This document shows, piece by piece, positions 37,126 to 51,900 of a DNA stretch of 64,000 nucleotides. The stretch spans positions 753,927 to 817,926 of the forward strand of contig VZDJ01000047.1 in assembly GCA_008694505.1 (NCBI GenBank), written 5' to 3'. This DNA is from Cyanoderma ruficeps (lineage: Eukaryota > Chordata > Aves > Passeriformes > Timaliidae). Every line of letters starts with the position of its first letter. The stretch's first letter is position 1. The position numbers and the translations under genes were made by a program. The notes under the pieces are model-generated. The model worked only from the letters and a program-made list of their open reading frames with translations, had not been told where the DNA came from and did not search any database.

Positions 37126-38930
37126 GGTGAAGGAGGCAAACCCCAGCCAGCTCCATCCCGCTGCCAGAGGCTGCAGACAGCACTGAGGGTCTCCCCGAGC
37201 TGCTCTTCTCCTTCTCTGGACACTGAAGGAAAAAACAGGGACAGGAACTTTCCTGCACCAACCCCAAGATTTACCTCAGCCCTCAGCCAGGACACCCCAG
37301 GCTGGATTAATCTGCAGGAAATTAAACTGTGTTTGTCATGGAAGATCAAACATCATCATCCGTTTTACTGCACACCTCCAGAATATGAGAGTTTATCCAA
37401 GAGCCAATACTGATAAATACCAAAAAGAACTCTAATTTAGAGCAAATGTTGATTGCTTGAAAGAACGACACACAACTGAACACACGTATATGTGACTTTA
37501 TGGCCATGCAAAAAAATATTTCATTAGCCAGTGTTTTTCCCCAACTGTAAAGCAGCACCACACTTATCCAGTAGTTTTTCATGGAAATGCTCTGCACACA
37601 CATTGGACAACTTCTAATTCATTTTCACTCGTCTTCTAAGACAAGAACAAATCCATTTTTCTTCATAACAAAACAGTTGTCTAAACAAAAGACTGTAAAC
37701 TAGACAGCTTTCTATTCTCCAGTAATATTCATATTTCACCACAAGTAACAGATTTAATGCCAATGAGCATATGTTTAATTTCTAAATAAAAGTGTATCAC
37801 CTCTCCAGTACAGTCAGTAGGGAGTTCCTTGATTCTGAGGACACTTTTGAAGAACAGTTGAAGCAGTCCTACTTGTATAAATATTGCCTTAATTGCCCAC
37901 TGTTCTTTTTATCCCCATGAAAATTAGAGATAAACTTGACATGTGCAGACCAAGCACACTCACTCCTTCCTTCATCAAAGAACCACCACTGACAATGGGA
38001 TCACACATCCAAAAGCATCAGCAGCTTGAGATTCCTTTGGTAACATTCATCCTTGGCTGGTTTCTAACAGCACCCAGTACTCTGTGTTATCCAAGCCCCT
38101 GAGAGCTCTTCTACCACAAATAATGCACATTGCCCATGCCAGCCTCGCCACAGGGAAGAGACCCTGGCCGTGGTCGGAAAAATACGTTATTATAAACATC
38201 TGCATGAAGTTTAAATTTCTATCAATAGGTGGCAACACTGTTATGTGGAACATCTGAAGCACAGGTTTATGTAGGTGCCTGTGCCCAGACAGTTTCTGGA
38301 CCCCTCCAGCACATTCTGCCCGTGGGGCTTCATTTTTGTTTTAAATGGCACCTGACACCATTGTCCAACGTGAAACCAACTTGGCTGGTGTGCTTTTCAT
38401 AGAACACGTGTATGGATTAACAGGATATTTTAAATTATTTTAGGAATTCTCCTTGACAGACTGCAAACTGTGCTGGTTGGGTCAGGAGGCTGATGTGTAC
38501 ATTTGGTGTGTGATCAGTGTGATACCACAGGGGACCAGGAGATTTTTTGGGAAGACTGAGCAGTTGCTCTTGCCCCTTGTGAGGGCACTTACAGAATTTT
38601 AGGGGTGTTGAAACTTCTGCTTGTTTATCACCCCAAACTAATTTTACATTGCAACGTGCAGCAGAAAAATTCCAATTTTTTTGAACACGAAACTTTAAAC
38701 ACGATCATCTGTTTGGTCTGTCTCACGTGGAGCCTCACACCCCAAACGTGCTGGGCACCTGCAGGGGAAAAAGGGCCCTGGTTGGTGATTTCAAATTGCT
38801 AATCACAGAATTCAAATCACAGATTTCACACCACAGAAGCTCCTGAGCATGAGATCCACTGGAGGGGAGAGGAGCTGCCACAGGTAACCAGGAGCAGCTC
38901 CTGCCCCACCTGAGCTGCAGCCAGAGCAGG

Positions 38931-38960
38931 TGTCCCCTGGTGTCCCCTGGTGTCCCCTGG
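38931..38960. repeat. Three copies of a 10-bp unit
   Basis: TGTCCCCTGG occurs three times in a row, exactly. Confidence 0.95.
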
Positions 38961-41030
38961 CACATCACACTCTGCTCACAACTATATTCACCCCAGAAAG
39001 TGCTAAGAATTCAGGTTGATTATGCCTCACTGTGTTAGAGCAGAGGACAGAGAATATATCAGAGCTATCTTCACACCAGCTCAAAGCACAATGCAATAAT
39101 TAATTCACTTTCCAAATACAGGGGTTTTTTTAAAGCTTCTCTCACACCCAACAAGAACAGCCCTAGAAGGCCTGGTGCTCCTAAACTTACATTTCTGTAT
39201 AGGCTGTTGGTCTACAGAGAAAAGCTGAGGCTTCAAAGAGGCAGGATTATACAATGAGATAGCAGCTCAAAACACACAGACAGACTTCTGTTATTTTCTG
39301 AAGTACATTCATCTCCATTTTCAGCACTTTTCCCTTTTTTTTTAATTAAAGAAAAACCCAGCTGTGTATTCCCAACTGATAAGAAATGAATTTGGGTGTC
39401 AATGCAACAGGAAAGCTGTAGGAATTTTGATAAAAGCGCTTTCTGGTGGGGGAAAAAAGGCATCAAAAAGGTTACGTTGGACAGTAATTCAGGTGCCATG
39501 GTTACAGCTGCCCAGAGAAGGCTTCCTGTGTTACCTCCCTTTGGATGCTCCAGGAATTTTCAGTTTGACACCAATGTCACATGCTGGGGAGGGTTCAGGT
39601 ATCATAAGAGCAATTTACAGATTACTTGGATAACATTCCAAGTGATATCATCACTTCAACTATCCCAAGTGTTTTGAGGACAGGACCAATATTTAAAAAC
39701 TGCACAAACTCTTGGATAAATTTACATCCATGAACACTGTTGTGTCTCAATACAGACCCTGCACAGTTATCATCATCACAAGCCCCATTTCTCTGCAGGG
39801 CCACCCAACTTCCATGGGAATGACAGTGTTATTCCAAGAGAAGTCAATAAACAAACTGAATGTATGTTTTTATTGACAGCACCATGTAACCATCTCCAGG
39901 TTAAACCAACTGAACTCAAAATATGCACATGTACATGTGGCAGCAACAGTTGGATTTAAACCAGCAGCCATTATTTATCCTGTCAGCTCCATCTCCAGCT
40001 GATGGGAAATATTTGGTTTATTAAAAAAAACCCCAAGCACTTCCAGATTTAAATTTTTCCTCCTCCTTTCTCTGCTTTCTCCTTACCCACTTGTTTTTTA
40101 AACAAGGCTATACATGATGCACATCCTGAGATGGCAGCATTTCAATACCAGTAAATCAGGCTGCTGTGCTTACTGAAGGTATTTTCATGTTTGCAGATGA
40201 TGAAAAACGATGTCTCCAGGACTGCAATCCACTCTGCTCTGTGGAGGCAAACACACAGCCTTGGTACTGCAGCAAGCTTTGGGAAAATACATTTGTCACA
40301 GGGAAACCATGGGATTTCTCACAGTCAGAGAGGCTGCAAAATTCCTCCTATTCCTCGTGGAATCAATTCAGATTTACCCAGTTTTAGGCTGGCCATTTGT
40401 TTATTTCCTGCCTCCTGGGCAAAACACTGTGCCAAGAATCAGTATGCAGAATGGGACTCATGTACATTTTCCTCACAGGGACATATTTGTGTTCCACTCG
40501 TGTGTCTCACCCTCACAGCACAGGCACATCAACAGATCTATTTACACCTTCCCTGAGAGCTGTTAGTGGTGGTTTAGGAAAAACATGTAGTAACTACTTA
40601 TTAAGGTAACCCTGACAGGTTTGTCATTCATCAAATCCTACTGAATTCACCATATGTCTGGAACTATTTACCCCATCCTCTCTCTTTCATTTCCTGCCTG
40701 CAGAGTAAGAATTATCATAATCCAATGATAAAAAAAAAAGATTGCCAGTATCTATGCAGAAATGCCCAAAGAACTACATGTAATTCAGCAGCATCACAGA
40801 TTAAATAAAAATACTATAGACAAGATCTCCACAGAGAAAGAACCACATACATGTGCTGACTGTAATCTGGTCATTCTTTTACAGAAGAATCTGAATTTAA
40901 GTGTGCTGGAAACCTACACAGTGTCTCAAGTTCTAGCTGTGGCTTTTAGTTACCTGCAAATGTACAAAATAGGCAATCCACCTGAAGGTGCTCGTGAGAG
41001 TTATTCTGGAAACAAAAATGGCAGTAATTT

Positions 41031-41145
41031 ACTCAAAAAACCCCCCAAAAAACCAACAAACAAACCAAAAAAACCACACAAAAAAAACCCCAACCCCAAA
41101 ACAAAACAAAAAAATAAACACCACCAAAAAACCAAACACCCAAGA
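41031..41145. repeat. A/C-rich low-complexity tract
   Basis: Runs of ACCCC, AAAACC, CAAACAAACC and AAAAAACC with no T on plus for most of its length. Any frame here is lysine, asparagine and proline only and not a real protein. Confidence 0.85.
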
Positions 41146-42714
41146 AGGCAGCAAAGCTCAGAAGATTTGAGGGTTTTGTTGTCCAGAGCGTTCCAAGAAC
41201 TGATCAGATCTGCTGTGTCTCCATTTCTGCAGGTTGCCCACATGTTTTTTTGGGGGGTGGAGAAGATGGGCAAAACAATTCTGCAAGTCTACTGTTGACT
41301 CTATAGACAGAGAAGTTGTCAGGTGGTTCAGAAATACAGAACTCCCTAAGAGAATCTGGCTTACCAAACATCCTCAGAGGGGAAAATCCTGATCTGCATT
41401 GCCATTTTTAGGCTGACTTAATAAAGAGAAAAACTGAAAACTTTCTTCAAATATATCATATGATCAAGTGTAGAAGAACCTCCTCCCTAGGGGAAACCCT
41501 GGCAAAACAATTCTAATAAATACATTTTGGCCAGGCTGACAAAAGTAAAATCTGTTTTCCTCCACCTGCCTTGCCACACAGCTCAGAAATGCTTCACCCT
41601 GCACTGCTGCACAGCCACCTCCAGCTGGAAATGCAGTTTTACCTAACAGTGGGTAAAAACACCTCCCCCTCCTTTGAAAAGCAAAGAGGAAGGAAAACAT
41701 ACCCAGTGAATTAACTTAGTTTATGCTAAATATATTCGTGTTGTAGAAACCACAAAGTGTGTTTTCTGAAAGACTGTGCCACAGACAATGAGCATGTAAA
41801 ATACACACAAGTCCTAAAAATACCCACAAAACACTCACACGTGCATGTGCAAGGGCAGGCTCAGAGAACAGCTCTGGAAATAGAACATTAATTATCATAC
41901 CTTGAACAGAAATAGCGGTGTGAAGTATAATCATCCCAAAATAACACATCCTGGGGAGTGGGGGGAAGGAACAGAATTCCTCTATAAAAATGAGTATATC
42001 TTGCAACAGCACACGGCATTTCCAGGGCTAACTCCAGTATAATTCCTTACAGAACTGCCATCAACAATCCTGCTGCAGCAACTCCCCGCAGTTACAGGAT
42101 GTGGCAGCTCAGTTTTTGCAGAGACAAATCTCTTGAGGGGAAGGGGGAGCAGGGGGTGCTGGAAAAGAAGAAAGAAGCAGAATTTCTGTGCAGTTTCTAA
42201 TATGCTGAAGTGATTCCACCCTGACATAGCTGGCTTGCCCTCTCAGTCCTTCTCAGTTTGATTGGGATGGCAAGGTCTGCTTTCACATGGTGCTTGGAAC
42301 TAATCACAGCCAGAGTTCATTGGATGCACCTTGCATGCCAGATTGTCAAAGGCACTAAAAGTTTAATTGATAATAAAGATAATATCACTGCCTCACATTT
42401 ATATGGCCCCTCTCCCACAGAAGGATCCCAGAGGCGTTGTTGACTTACAGGTACCAGCGGGCTGGAAATGTGATTGCTGTTTGCTGCCACAGAGCAAAAG
42501 AGCTACAGCAGGGCCCACTAAATGAAATCACCACCCACAAGTTGAGAATTCTCCTCTGCTCACTCCCCCCAGCCAGGCAGCTTTGGTCCTAGTTAACAAC
42601 CAGCTTGATTTAGACAAGCAGAAGTAAGATTTAACATTCAAGCCTTTTTTCTATCCACCCATTCTCATTGCTGGCTGGAAGAGAACTCAGGTTTGAAAGA
42701 TGCTGCAGTTCTGC

Positions 42715-42815
42715 CTCACCATCATTTAATCCCCAAGGTGCTCTGAAGCCCACACAGTGAGATGGAGAAATGTTCAATATGTCTCACCACAATTTAATCC
42801 CCAAGGTGCCCTGAG
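42715..42815. repeat. Partial tandem duplication, spacing 68 bp
   Basis: CTCACCATCATTTAATCCCC with AAGGTGCTCTGA at 42715-42746 recurs at 42783-42814 with three or four changes. The remaining part of the unit has diverged. Confidence 0.75.
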
Positions 42816-45800
42816 ATGTCCCATGGTGGTGTCTGGAGAGGATGGCAGAGCCACAGCACCTCAGTTCCCTCCCAGCTCCACCTGCCCTTGTGCAGTGAGA
42901 GCCGCAGCTGAGCTCCACTGAGTACAAAACACGTGGGAAAGCTTCTCAAAAGCACAGAACCTCTCCACATACAAAAAAAAAAAGTGCAAAATCATCTGAA
43001 CACGATCAATGCACCTCTGAGCTGATGGAAGGGTAAAGATTGCCTGTCTCTCATGGCTGAAATGATCACTGCTCACTGTCTCAGATGAGAGCAGGGACAA
43101 ACCTCCTCTCCCTTGTTCTTTCAGGACACACAGGAAATGAAGACAGTACCAATGTTTCCTACTGGCAGCAGCCTGCTCTCCAGAACATGGAAGAGTGGCC
43201 ACAGCCTGAGGATGACCAGACACTCTCCCAGACCCCAGTAAGGTCAGGGTTCTGCTCAAGGCACGAAGGAAGAAACAGCCTCCCCAGCCCTGCCCAAACC
43301 CTCAGTGCAGCGAGGAACAGTGGGCAGACATCTGTGCCCACCCTCCTGGGCTCCCCGGCAGCAGCCAGCACTGGGGGTCACACACATGGCAGAGATCCAA
43401 AGAGCTGGGCTGAAGTCCTTTAGGGCCCTTCTGAAGGCACACACACAAAGTCAGGATGCAAAAGGCAATCTCAGCACTGCAAACCTCTGACAAAGACACA
43501 GTCTCTCCGTCTGTATCCACAACAATACAGACTCAAGCAACAACAGGCAAATGGCACTGAAGCCAAAGTGCTACTTATCTCATGTAAGCATAAAGATATC
43601 CCAGCCCCCGAATTTGTAATACTTAGCTGAAATCAAAACCCGAGACTGAATGTGAAGCCAGGCTTAGGCAGAGATGAAACAGCCCAGAATATGCAAATGT
43701 CAGCCCTGGAGCTGAGGACAAACCTCAGCCACAGACAGGGATGCTTGGCCAGCAGCATCCACAGTTCCTGCATTCCTCACGATTTCTCATTTCCAGTGGG
43801 GACTAGTTTAAAGGATGTTTCCAGTTCTCTCAGTCTCATCACTTAGCAACATACTGTATTTTCTATAAATCACTACAGCCAGTCTGATTTCACACAGGGT
43901 AGGAAACCTTCCACGACGAGCACCAGAAAAGTCAGCACCTATTAAATTTAAATAATTATTTAAAAAAACACCCTTCAGGTTTTGAATGCCATGTGGATGC
44001 CTTATCTGGTGCAATCAAGTGAGGATTTTCATTAATTGATACACTGGACTATTAATCATTACAAGCTGATTCACTTCTCCATTGAGCCATAAACTCGACA
44101 CAAGACTTCCCAAAAAGCAAATAAGAAGTTAAATGGAAGTTTAGACTTTACATCTAAAAGATGATGGCAAATTTCCATCCAGAGCTGAACTCCACAGCTC
44201 ACAACTGTCTCTTCTGCAAACCAAGACACAGAATGTGAATCACAAACTTACTCTCATTTAGAACATCCATAAAGAACAAAGTAAATGAAATATCTCCCGG
44301 GATCTTAAGCAAGAAAACGTGGAAAGGCTGGGCTTCAGCTCAGAAGTCTGTTCTCACATGTGCTGTGTTATATATAAACACGGACTGCATTGGCAAACTC
44401 ATTTCCCTGCAATGAATTATGCATGAGCTGCTTTAACCCCTTGTGCCCCATGCTGGGGGCAGCACTCACTGAGCCCAGCCCGGGGCTCCGGGCACACTCC
44501 CAGCTGAATTCCCCACAGCACCTCCCTGGGCTGGGGATTGTCTTCAGTGAGCAAATGCCCGAGAGTAAACTCTTCAGCAACAATGGCTAACATCACCTCT
44601 TTTGGTATTAATCCTTTTCAGAAAGCTTCTCTGATCTATTACAAATATAAACCCTCATTAAGATTCATATAACTATTTTTATTTCTTTCTGTGGATATTA
44701 CCAGAAGGGAAATTCTAAGTCATTTCTCTCTCACTGATCCTTTAAGAGCCTGTGGCCACTGCTGATCTGTACTAATTGCTACTGAGAACTCAAAATCTGC
44801 ATCTTCAAAACAGGCCAGAACAGCTCTCTTCATCATCATGTCAACTGCAGTAACATTTCACCACAGAAACCCTGAGCAGCATGAGGCTGGAGCCTTCTGC
44901 GAGCTCAAAAAACAAAATTATTTCTGGCGAATTACAGTTACAAAACAGTTTAGGGCTCTTTCCTTAAGAAAGTAATTTCAATGAGCACTTCACTCTTTTC
45001 AGTTTCTTCCAAGTACATCTGAACTCACCACAGTTTGTCCATCTAGAACATAAAAAGTTTTCTTTGTATTCTTAAATCATCAGGTTTATCATTTCCTCTT
45101 CTCTGAAACAGCCTTTTGAGTAAAGATCATTTGCCCAAACCTGCACATTCAAACCCAGACATACAACAGGCAACTCAACTACTCAGTTCACTGGGGTTAA
45201 ACCAAACAAGAACAAACATACAGGAATGACAGAAATAAAAGCATCTCTTATCTCTTTGACATACAACATTCAGGCAAGCACAAAAAGCCAGCTTTTAGGC
45301 TTCAAATAAGAATACACTTAAGTGCATGCTGCAGATTTTAATAGAAACTGGACTGCTAAAGCAGCTTATCAAATGTAAGAGCCCAAAGCAGGAAATGCTT
45401 GATTACATTGTTTTATATTTACTACTGGTCTTTAAGCCACGAGAGACATTGTAGAGGGTAGAATCTACAGTAAGATGTGGTTAAAAAAAAAAAATCACCC
45501 CTGAAACTGCCTAATTAGACGGTTTGACCAATAATTCAAAGGAATGTTCTGTTCAAGCTAAAAAAGGAAGATGACAAATCAGGATACAGGGCTATGAAAA
45601 GTTCAAAAGCAAGGCCAATGGCAAGGCTTAGAAGCTGAGCTTAGCTGAACATCAAACCTGGCTTAGCCTCTCCAGTCCCTATTTCCCAAAGAGAAACAAA
45701 ACCCTAAAATCTTCCCCTCCTCACACTACAGCAGTAAACAAAGACAGGTCCAGGTGCACAGTGGAAGCATCTGCAGCCATTGGAAGACCGTGGTGCACAT

Positions 45801-48682
45801 CAATAATGAATTTCAGACACCAGGCAGAGAGAAATCCATGGCCTGGATGCAATTCTGAGAGCAGACTGCAACAGCCACGCTCCATCCTCGAGGTACAAGA
45901 GGGTCTCACACAAAGCACAGAAATGTGGCACCTCAGTGTTGAGGGCTCATGGTAAAATGCAAAAAAAAAGAAAAAAACATTCTAGCTTGTAAGTTGTACA
46001 AAGATTCTGAGAAGGCAGCTTGGCAGGTGCCATCTAGATCTTCATCTCAATTTTTTGTGGACATGTAACAGACCAGCCAGTATTCTAGAAGGAGAAAATC
46101 TAAAGGATTTTACTGTTATTTTGCAGTCATTGTCAAGTTTGCAGAAAAAAAACAACCCAAAACCAAACCAGTCTGAATCCATCTCTCATTATCTTAAAGT
46201 AATGTCAAGGAGCTCTCTCAAACTCTTCAGCCATACGTCATCTGTGTCCTACAGAGGATTCAGGTGGGAAAAACCAACCAAACAAACAAACAGCTTTTTT
46301 GGGGGAGCTGAAAGACTCTGGAAATAACACTATATAGCAACAAAAGAAAACTGCAGGGATGTTATTGTAAAAAACCCAACAAAACCAAACCCAACACTCT
46401 TACAACCCTTTATTCACTGACTACAAAGTCCTCTGTAAAGAGCCGGGTATTTCACACGGCTTCACCCAGAAATGCATCCGGGATTCCCAGGTTTTTCCTC
46501 TACCTCTTCACTGCCAGGATTTCTATGGCTGTACAAAGCCAGCATGCACTTTAGACTACTCCCTAAAATGTCACCACTCCCCTCCCAAAAAGTCAGCCTA
46601 ATTAGAAAACTGATTTAAAAAATCAATGTAGTATTGAGCTATTAAGTAGCCTTTAACCATAATTTTTCAGAGAGAAAATAGAAAAAGACTGTGCAACTCG
46701 GCTGCTGAAAAGTCATGTGGTATTTGGTTGTCTCGTGAATCTTCCTCTCTTCTTTTCCCCAAAAATACATTCTCAAAAGAATGCAGACCTTTTGTTACAC
46801 AGAACATGTGATTTGATGCCTCTGTGGCAAACCCAACGGTGCATCCAGGCTAACACCTGCATTATCTGCTGCAGAAATCTCCAGACTTCTCCATCAGGAG
46901 ACCCAGAGGAGCTCCAGCCCCAGGGCTGGGGTATCCCACCCCCAGGAACACTCAGCAGCCCCAGCCTGGTTCTCCTGCCCGTCTCCCCCGTGCCCAGGTT
47001 GGCTGTCTGGGCTGCTCAATGAGATCACCAGCTCAGCTGCCTCCTGACAGCTCCAGCACTGTCTGCACGGCGATGAGATCGCACAGATAAAAGCCCGGCT
47101 CTATTCCAATCTCCTTTGGGTAATGCCGTGTGTATTACACAGGAACAGCCCTCCTAATGCTGTGTTAAACTGAAAACCAAACAGGAACCCTTCCACTCAA
47201 AATCCACAGCTTGATCGCTCCCAAAAATAACATCTGAATTCTGCTAGTCTACAAGACTACAGAAGGAAGTTTTATGTGATCAAGGAAAAGAAAGAGAATT
47301 AGATTGTCTGCTCTCAGCACCAGGACAGTCCTTCCATGTGGGCTTGGAAAAGCTCTCCCGCATTTCCATCAACTAAACAAAACATTATTTGTATTTCCAC
47401 AGTGAGGCTGCATCACTCCATTACTTACAGCTGCTGGATGCTGGAATTGTAAGATTCATAGAGATGCCCATTAAAGAAACCCAAAAAGTGAGGTTTGGAA
47501 AGGGCAGGTGCCATCCAACACAAAGCTCAGCCAGTCACCAGCCCTTGTGGCAACATGTAAGACAGCTTGGGGATATTTTAACGGCACTAAAACTCTGTAA
47601 ATACTCTAAGCTAGCTCCAAATCTTAAGAGTAAACATATATACAAATATATAAACTGTAAACACTGACAATTTATTTGTTTACTGACATCTTGAGTTTAA
47701 TGTAACAATCACTTTGACCCCCTGTTGCCAATTACAATGGTAATAATTATACAGTTAATATTCCTCTTGCTCCCTTTTCAGAAAATAAAATTATTTTGGC
47801 TAAAAATTCTATAATAGGGAACAATTCAAGTGACTTTTAACACAAAATATCCCACAAACAATTCCCCTTTCCTTTCTGGCAATTCACTTATATTACACAA
47901 GTTGAGAGTTTGGATCAACTTCCCAGTTTTCTCTTTAGGTGGCTGTAAGAAAATCTTACAAACAGAAAACTCCAGCCCTGTTGTCTGTGGCAGAAATCGA
48001 GGCAGCTCTGTTAGCACCATCCCCGTTTTGGAATTTGGCTTGTGCTGCAGCTCCCGGCCTGGGTGTCCTCCCTGCACATTAAAATGTTGATTCCCACACA
48101 CAAGTGCATTGTGACAGTGATGGAGGGAAGGGTGTTAGCTGGGCAGGCAAGAAAGACTTAATTGAATAAAACACTGAGAAAATACATGTCTCCTACAATG
48201 AAGTAATTTGTCTTAATGTTTTAAATAAATGCTGCTTTTCATTCCTCCCAAACTGCATTTAAGTTATAATTATATGATTGCTGGGGGTTTCATATAGCTG
48301 ATTTACAGGGCGTCTCTTGCACATTCAGTTTGTGAAAGAGTCTCTCTGCTTCCCTTTCCATCTCTCTAACCACCGACAAGGATACTCTCAAGGCATTCTA
48401 CAATTCAATTACAGCCCTCCTCTGAGAAACATCTCATTTTATGGAAAGATTTAAGCCATCATGTATCCCTTTTTCCCCTGTTATGAAAGCATTTGTCTAA
48501 AATCTGGTATTAAATTTAAACAGGACTGAAACAATCTTAACCCAGCGTGTCATTTGCCAGTTTTCAGGCTCCCTCCTAAACTCAAAATGCTCCATGGGCT
48601 AAGGATGTGCTGCACAGAAACCTGTGTGTAAATAAAGAGATGGGGATGCCTGGCCCCACCTCGGCCCCTCTGCAGCTCAACT

Positions 48683-48920
48683 GGACACAAACAGACACAA
48701 ACACATTCACTGGACACAAACAGACACAAACACATTCACTGGACACAAACAGACACAAAGACATTCACTGGACACAGACACAAAGACATTTATTGGACAC
48801 AAATAGACACAAACACATTCATTGGACACAAACATATTTACTGGACATAAACAGACACAAACACATTTACTGGACACAGACACAAACACATTTATTGGAC
48901 ACAACCAGACACAAACATTC
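48683..48920. repeat. Minisatellite, 29-bp unit with shortened variants
   Basis: Nine units of GGACACAAACAGACACAAAC followed by ACATTCACT, with 25-base (missing AAACA) and 19-base forms mixed in. The first two units are identical by eye, suggesting recent turnover at the left end. Cysteine/valine-rich frames on the minus strand come from the repeat and are not genes. Confidence 0.95.
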
Positions 48921-51900
48921 GATACAGTTCAGCTGGAACATCACATTCTTAGCTGCTGTACTGGATGCCATGTGCTAATCAGAAGGCAAATCATAAATGT
49001 CTGAGCTAATTAATGAACAGCACTGTGGTACCAAATACGCTTCCCGATCATCCAGACCTTTCCAGGCACAGAAATGTTGGTTTGTAACAATCAGAGAGCC
49101 TTCTATAGGCTTGGTTCTTTTCCTAAAGGAGTGGTATCATGCTGATTTCAGTGAAAAACTGTCGAAACACTGACTGGGTGATTCCCTCTCAGCTCAGTTT
49201 CTCACACTCCTCAAAGGAAAGCCTAACTAGTGTGAGTGACTACCTTGAACAAGCTGCAGATGGCCTGGGTTTGTGTTCTAACAGAGCAGCCACAACACTG
49301 CAAGGAGCAGGTCTATGATCCCTGCACAACCCAACGGAAGATGGAAAACCAGGAGGCTGGAAAGCAAGAACTTCCACTGTTAATGCAAACGACTTTGTAC
49401 ATAACAAAAAACCACCTTTGTGTATTTAAGTCATCGCCTGAGATTTTTCACATGTCACCTGAAATGGATTCTGAAAGCATCCCTGGAGCACAAGGCTCCA
49501 GCTGCACCACGCAGGGAAAACAGAGCCTGTACGTGTTCAAGTCGACTTTACTTGAATTTATTGCAGTGTTTTTGAAATTTGCGGCCTCAGAGCTATCTCT
49601 GACTCATCTCTTTCCTCGGCAAAATCAAAACAAGCCATCAGAATAATTCAGCTGCACCACGGCGGTTATTTTCTATTTCCTAGGTTTTCAAGCATGGCTG
49701 GATGGCAGCCAGTGCCAAATGCTGATTTTCCTAAGGATAACCACAAGCCACCCAGGGAAGGGAAGAAAGTTTCCAGTTGACATATCGTATTTCATCTATC
49801 GTCATTTGTCAGCTAAACCCAAGAAGGGTTTCTAAAACGAGAATCTCGACAGCACTTCAAGAATTTTGTTTTTCAGATAACGCTCACAGCACACAAAAAC
49901 TTTAAAACCCGTTCAGATTTCTGGTGAAACGGAGCAGATATCCTGAGCTATTTCACAATTATTTTTACATGCGGAGGTTTTCTGGATCAAGCAGTTCTAA
50001 AATGGTGATACAAGTGACATTGCAGTAGCACTAAACTGACACTTAAAAATAGAGCTGAATTTAATTACCTTCATTTTGCAAAGCAGACTGAAGTACCATA
50101 ATTTTCACCCCACAATCTGATTGTTGCTACAGAACAATCTAAAAATTAAACGTATTTAAAAGAGAAGTTACTTGTGCAAATTCAACAATTACAGCATCCA
50201 AGATAACTAAAAGAGGGTGACCTAAACCAAAATAATTCCAACAAAACTGCACCTGAAATCCATGATTCTAACAAAGGGAACTACAACCTATGCCAAACAA
50301 GAATTCTGGTTTATATGGACCAAAAGATACCTCATGAGCCTCACATAAGTAAAACAAGTGCACACCATTGCAGAGCCTGTCTGATTCTCTAATGATTGTC
50401 CAAAAGGGATCAAGAAGCTTTGGGAGAAGTGAGGAAAAAGTCAATATTATCCTTAGAAAATTAAGTATATACCTACAGACCAAGACTGCTGGCAATATTT
50501 TATATTCTGTGTAAAATGGCTGGCTGCTGTTCACTAGAGAATTTTGGTGGCATGCAGGAGTTTTGGTGTCACTTTCCACCAATTTTAAACCAGTGTGCAA
50601 TGGTCCATCACACAGTAATCTGAGCTGTGGCTTCAACTGCACAGAAATAATGTTTACTGCTGTAATGAAGGCTGCCCTGCTCAGCTGGACTGGAAACACA
50701 TTTTCATTTGACTCCTTCCATTTAAGGAAAGCTGGGCAATACCCACCCCTCCAGCTCGGGGCTTGAACAGCTTGTTCAGCCCTGCTCAGTCATTACCTGC
50801 CCGTGTGACCTTGCACAAAGCACTTCCCAGTGTGCCAGGCTGAGATAACGGCACTGTGCTGCACCTCAGGAGCATTTGGTGCACAAGGATGCTGAGGAGT
50901 GCAAACTGCAGGGAAGGCACAGTCAGAACTTTGCAGGGAGGGGAAGATCAGTCTCCAGTTACCCCACAACCCCTTGACAAATTCAGGTGTGGCAGGAACA
51001 GGCAGAAGATTGGTGAGAATTACTGATTTTCTTGGATTTTCAGGTACCTTATAGCCATAGCAACCGGTTTAATTTTGTTAAGATACTGTGTTGATTCCTT
51101 GGCAGAAATCAAACTGTCGGTGCCTTGAAAGCTGACAAAAGCAAACAGTAAAAAGGGAGGCAGACTGTTCCAGGTGGGTCCTGGCTTCCCCTCTCAATTT
51201 ATCAATCTTACCAAGGGCCTTTACTGGTCTCAGGATTCCTGAGACTCATTTGTTTAGTCCAGATTCAACATCCCAGTACCCATAACTGGAGCTGCCTACA
51301 GAAAAACCAACAGAAAGCAACCCCAGGTTTTGCCCAGAATCAAAAGGCAGTAGCACTAACACAGGAATGATGATTTATCTTTGCAACTGCCCAGAGCTTG
51401 GCAGCCAGCAAACATCTCAGGTCTACTGAGTAATTCCCACATGATACAAGAGAATTCAAAAAAACCCAGCCAAACAAACAACAACAAAAAAAAAACCCCA
51501 AACCAAAGAAACTCGAGCTCCTGGTCTACCACCCAATAACAGAAAATAAGCAGTGATACCCTGGGTTTTTCAGGGAAAGGGAAGCATCTCTGCATGGATG
51601 GAGACGGGGTTTGTTTCCAGCCTGTGATGACAACAGGCACCAGAGGATTGTGTCATTAATCTGCCTCCAGCTGCGCTGCTGGAGAGCACTTGACACACAC
51701 AACTGAACTCAGCATTTAATTTCCTTTCACCTACACGGCGGGGTCAGGGGCCTGCTGGGCTTTCCCTGCATTTCCCTGCTCCAGCTCTGAGCCCCAGTGC
51801 AGCTCATTGGGAATTCTGGTGGGTGAGCACTGAGCCGGCACCTCGCAGAGCCACCACGCTCAGCTCCCAACAGGAATGCAGCCACTTCCACCCCAGAGCT

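Larger units (their letters stand above)
37126..48682. other. Mostly no supported feature; presumed TENM1 5' intron
   Basis: Contains the 10-bp triplet at 38931, an A/C-rich simple tract at 41031-41145, a 68-bp partial duplication at 42715-42815 and a possible ancient repeat tail at 42355-42440. Otherwise ordinary intronic sequence without a recognisable exon. Confidence 0.6.

Noticed and set aside
48550..48978. Cysteine/valine-rich minus frames and a threonine/histidine-rich plus frame
   Set aside because: Products of the 29-bp minisatellite in different frames.
50268..50699. 143-codon minus frame
   Set aside because: Begins with GTG, no ATG nearby at the start, no recognised family or splice sites; expected by chance at this window size.
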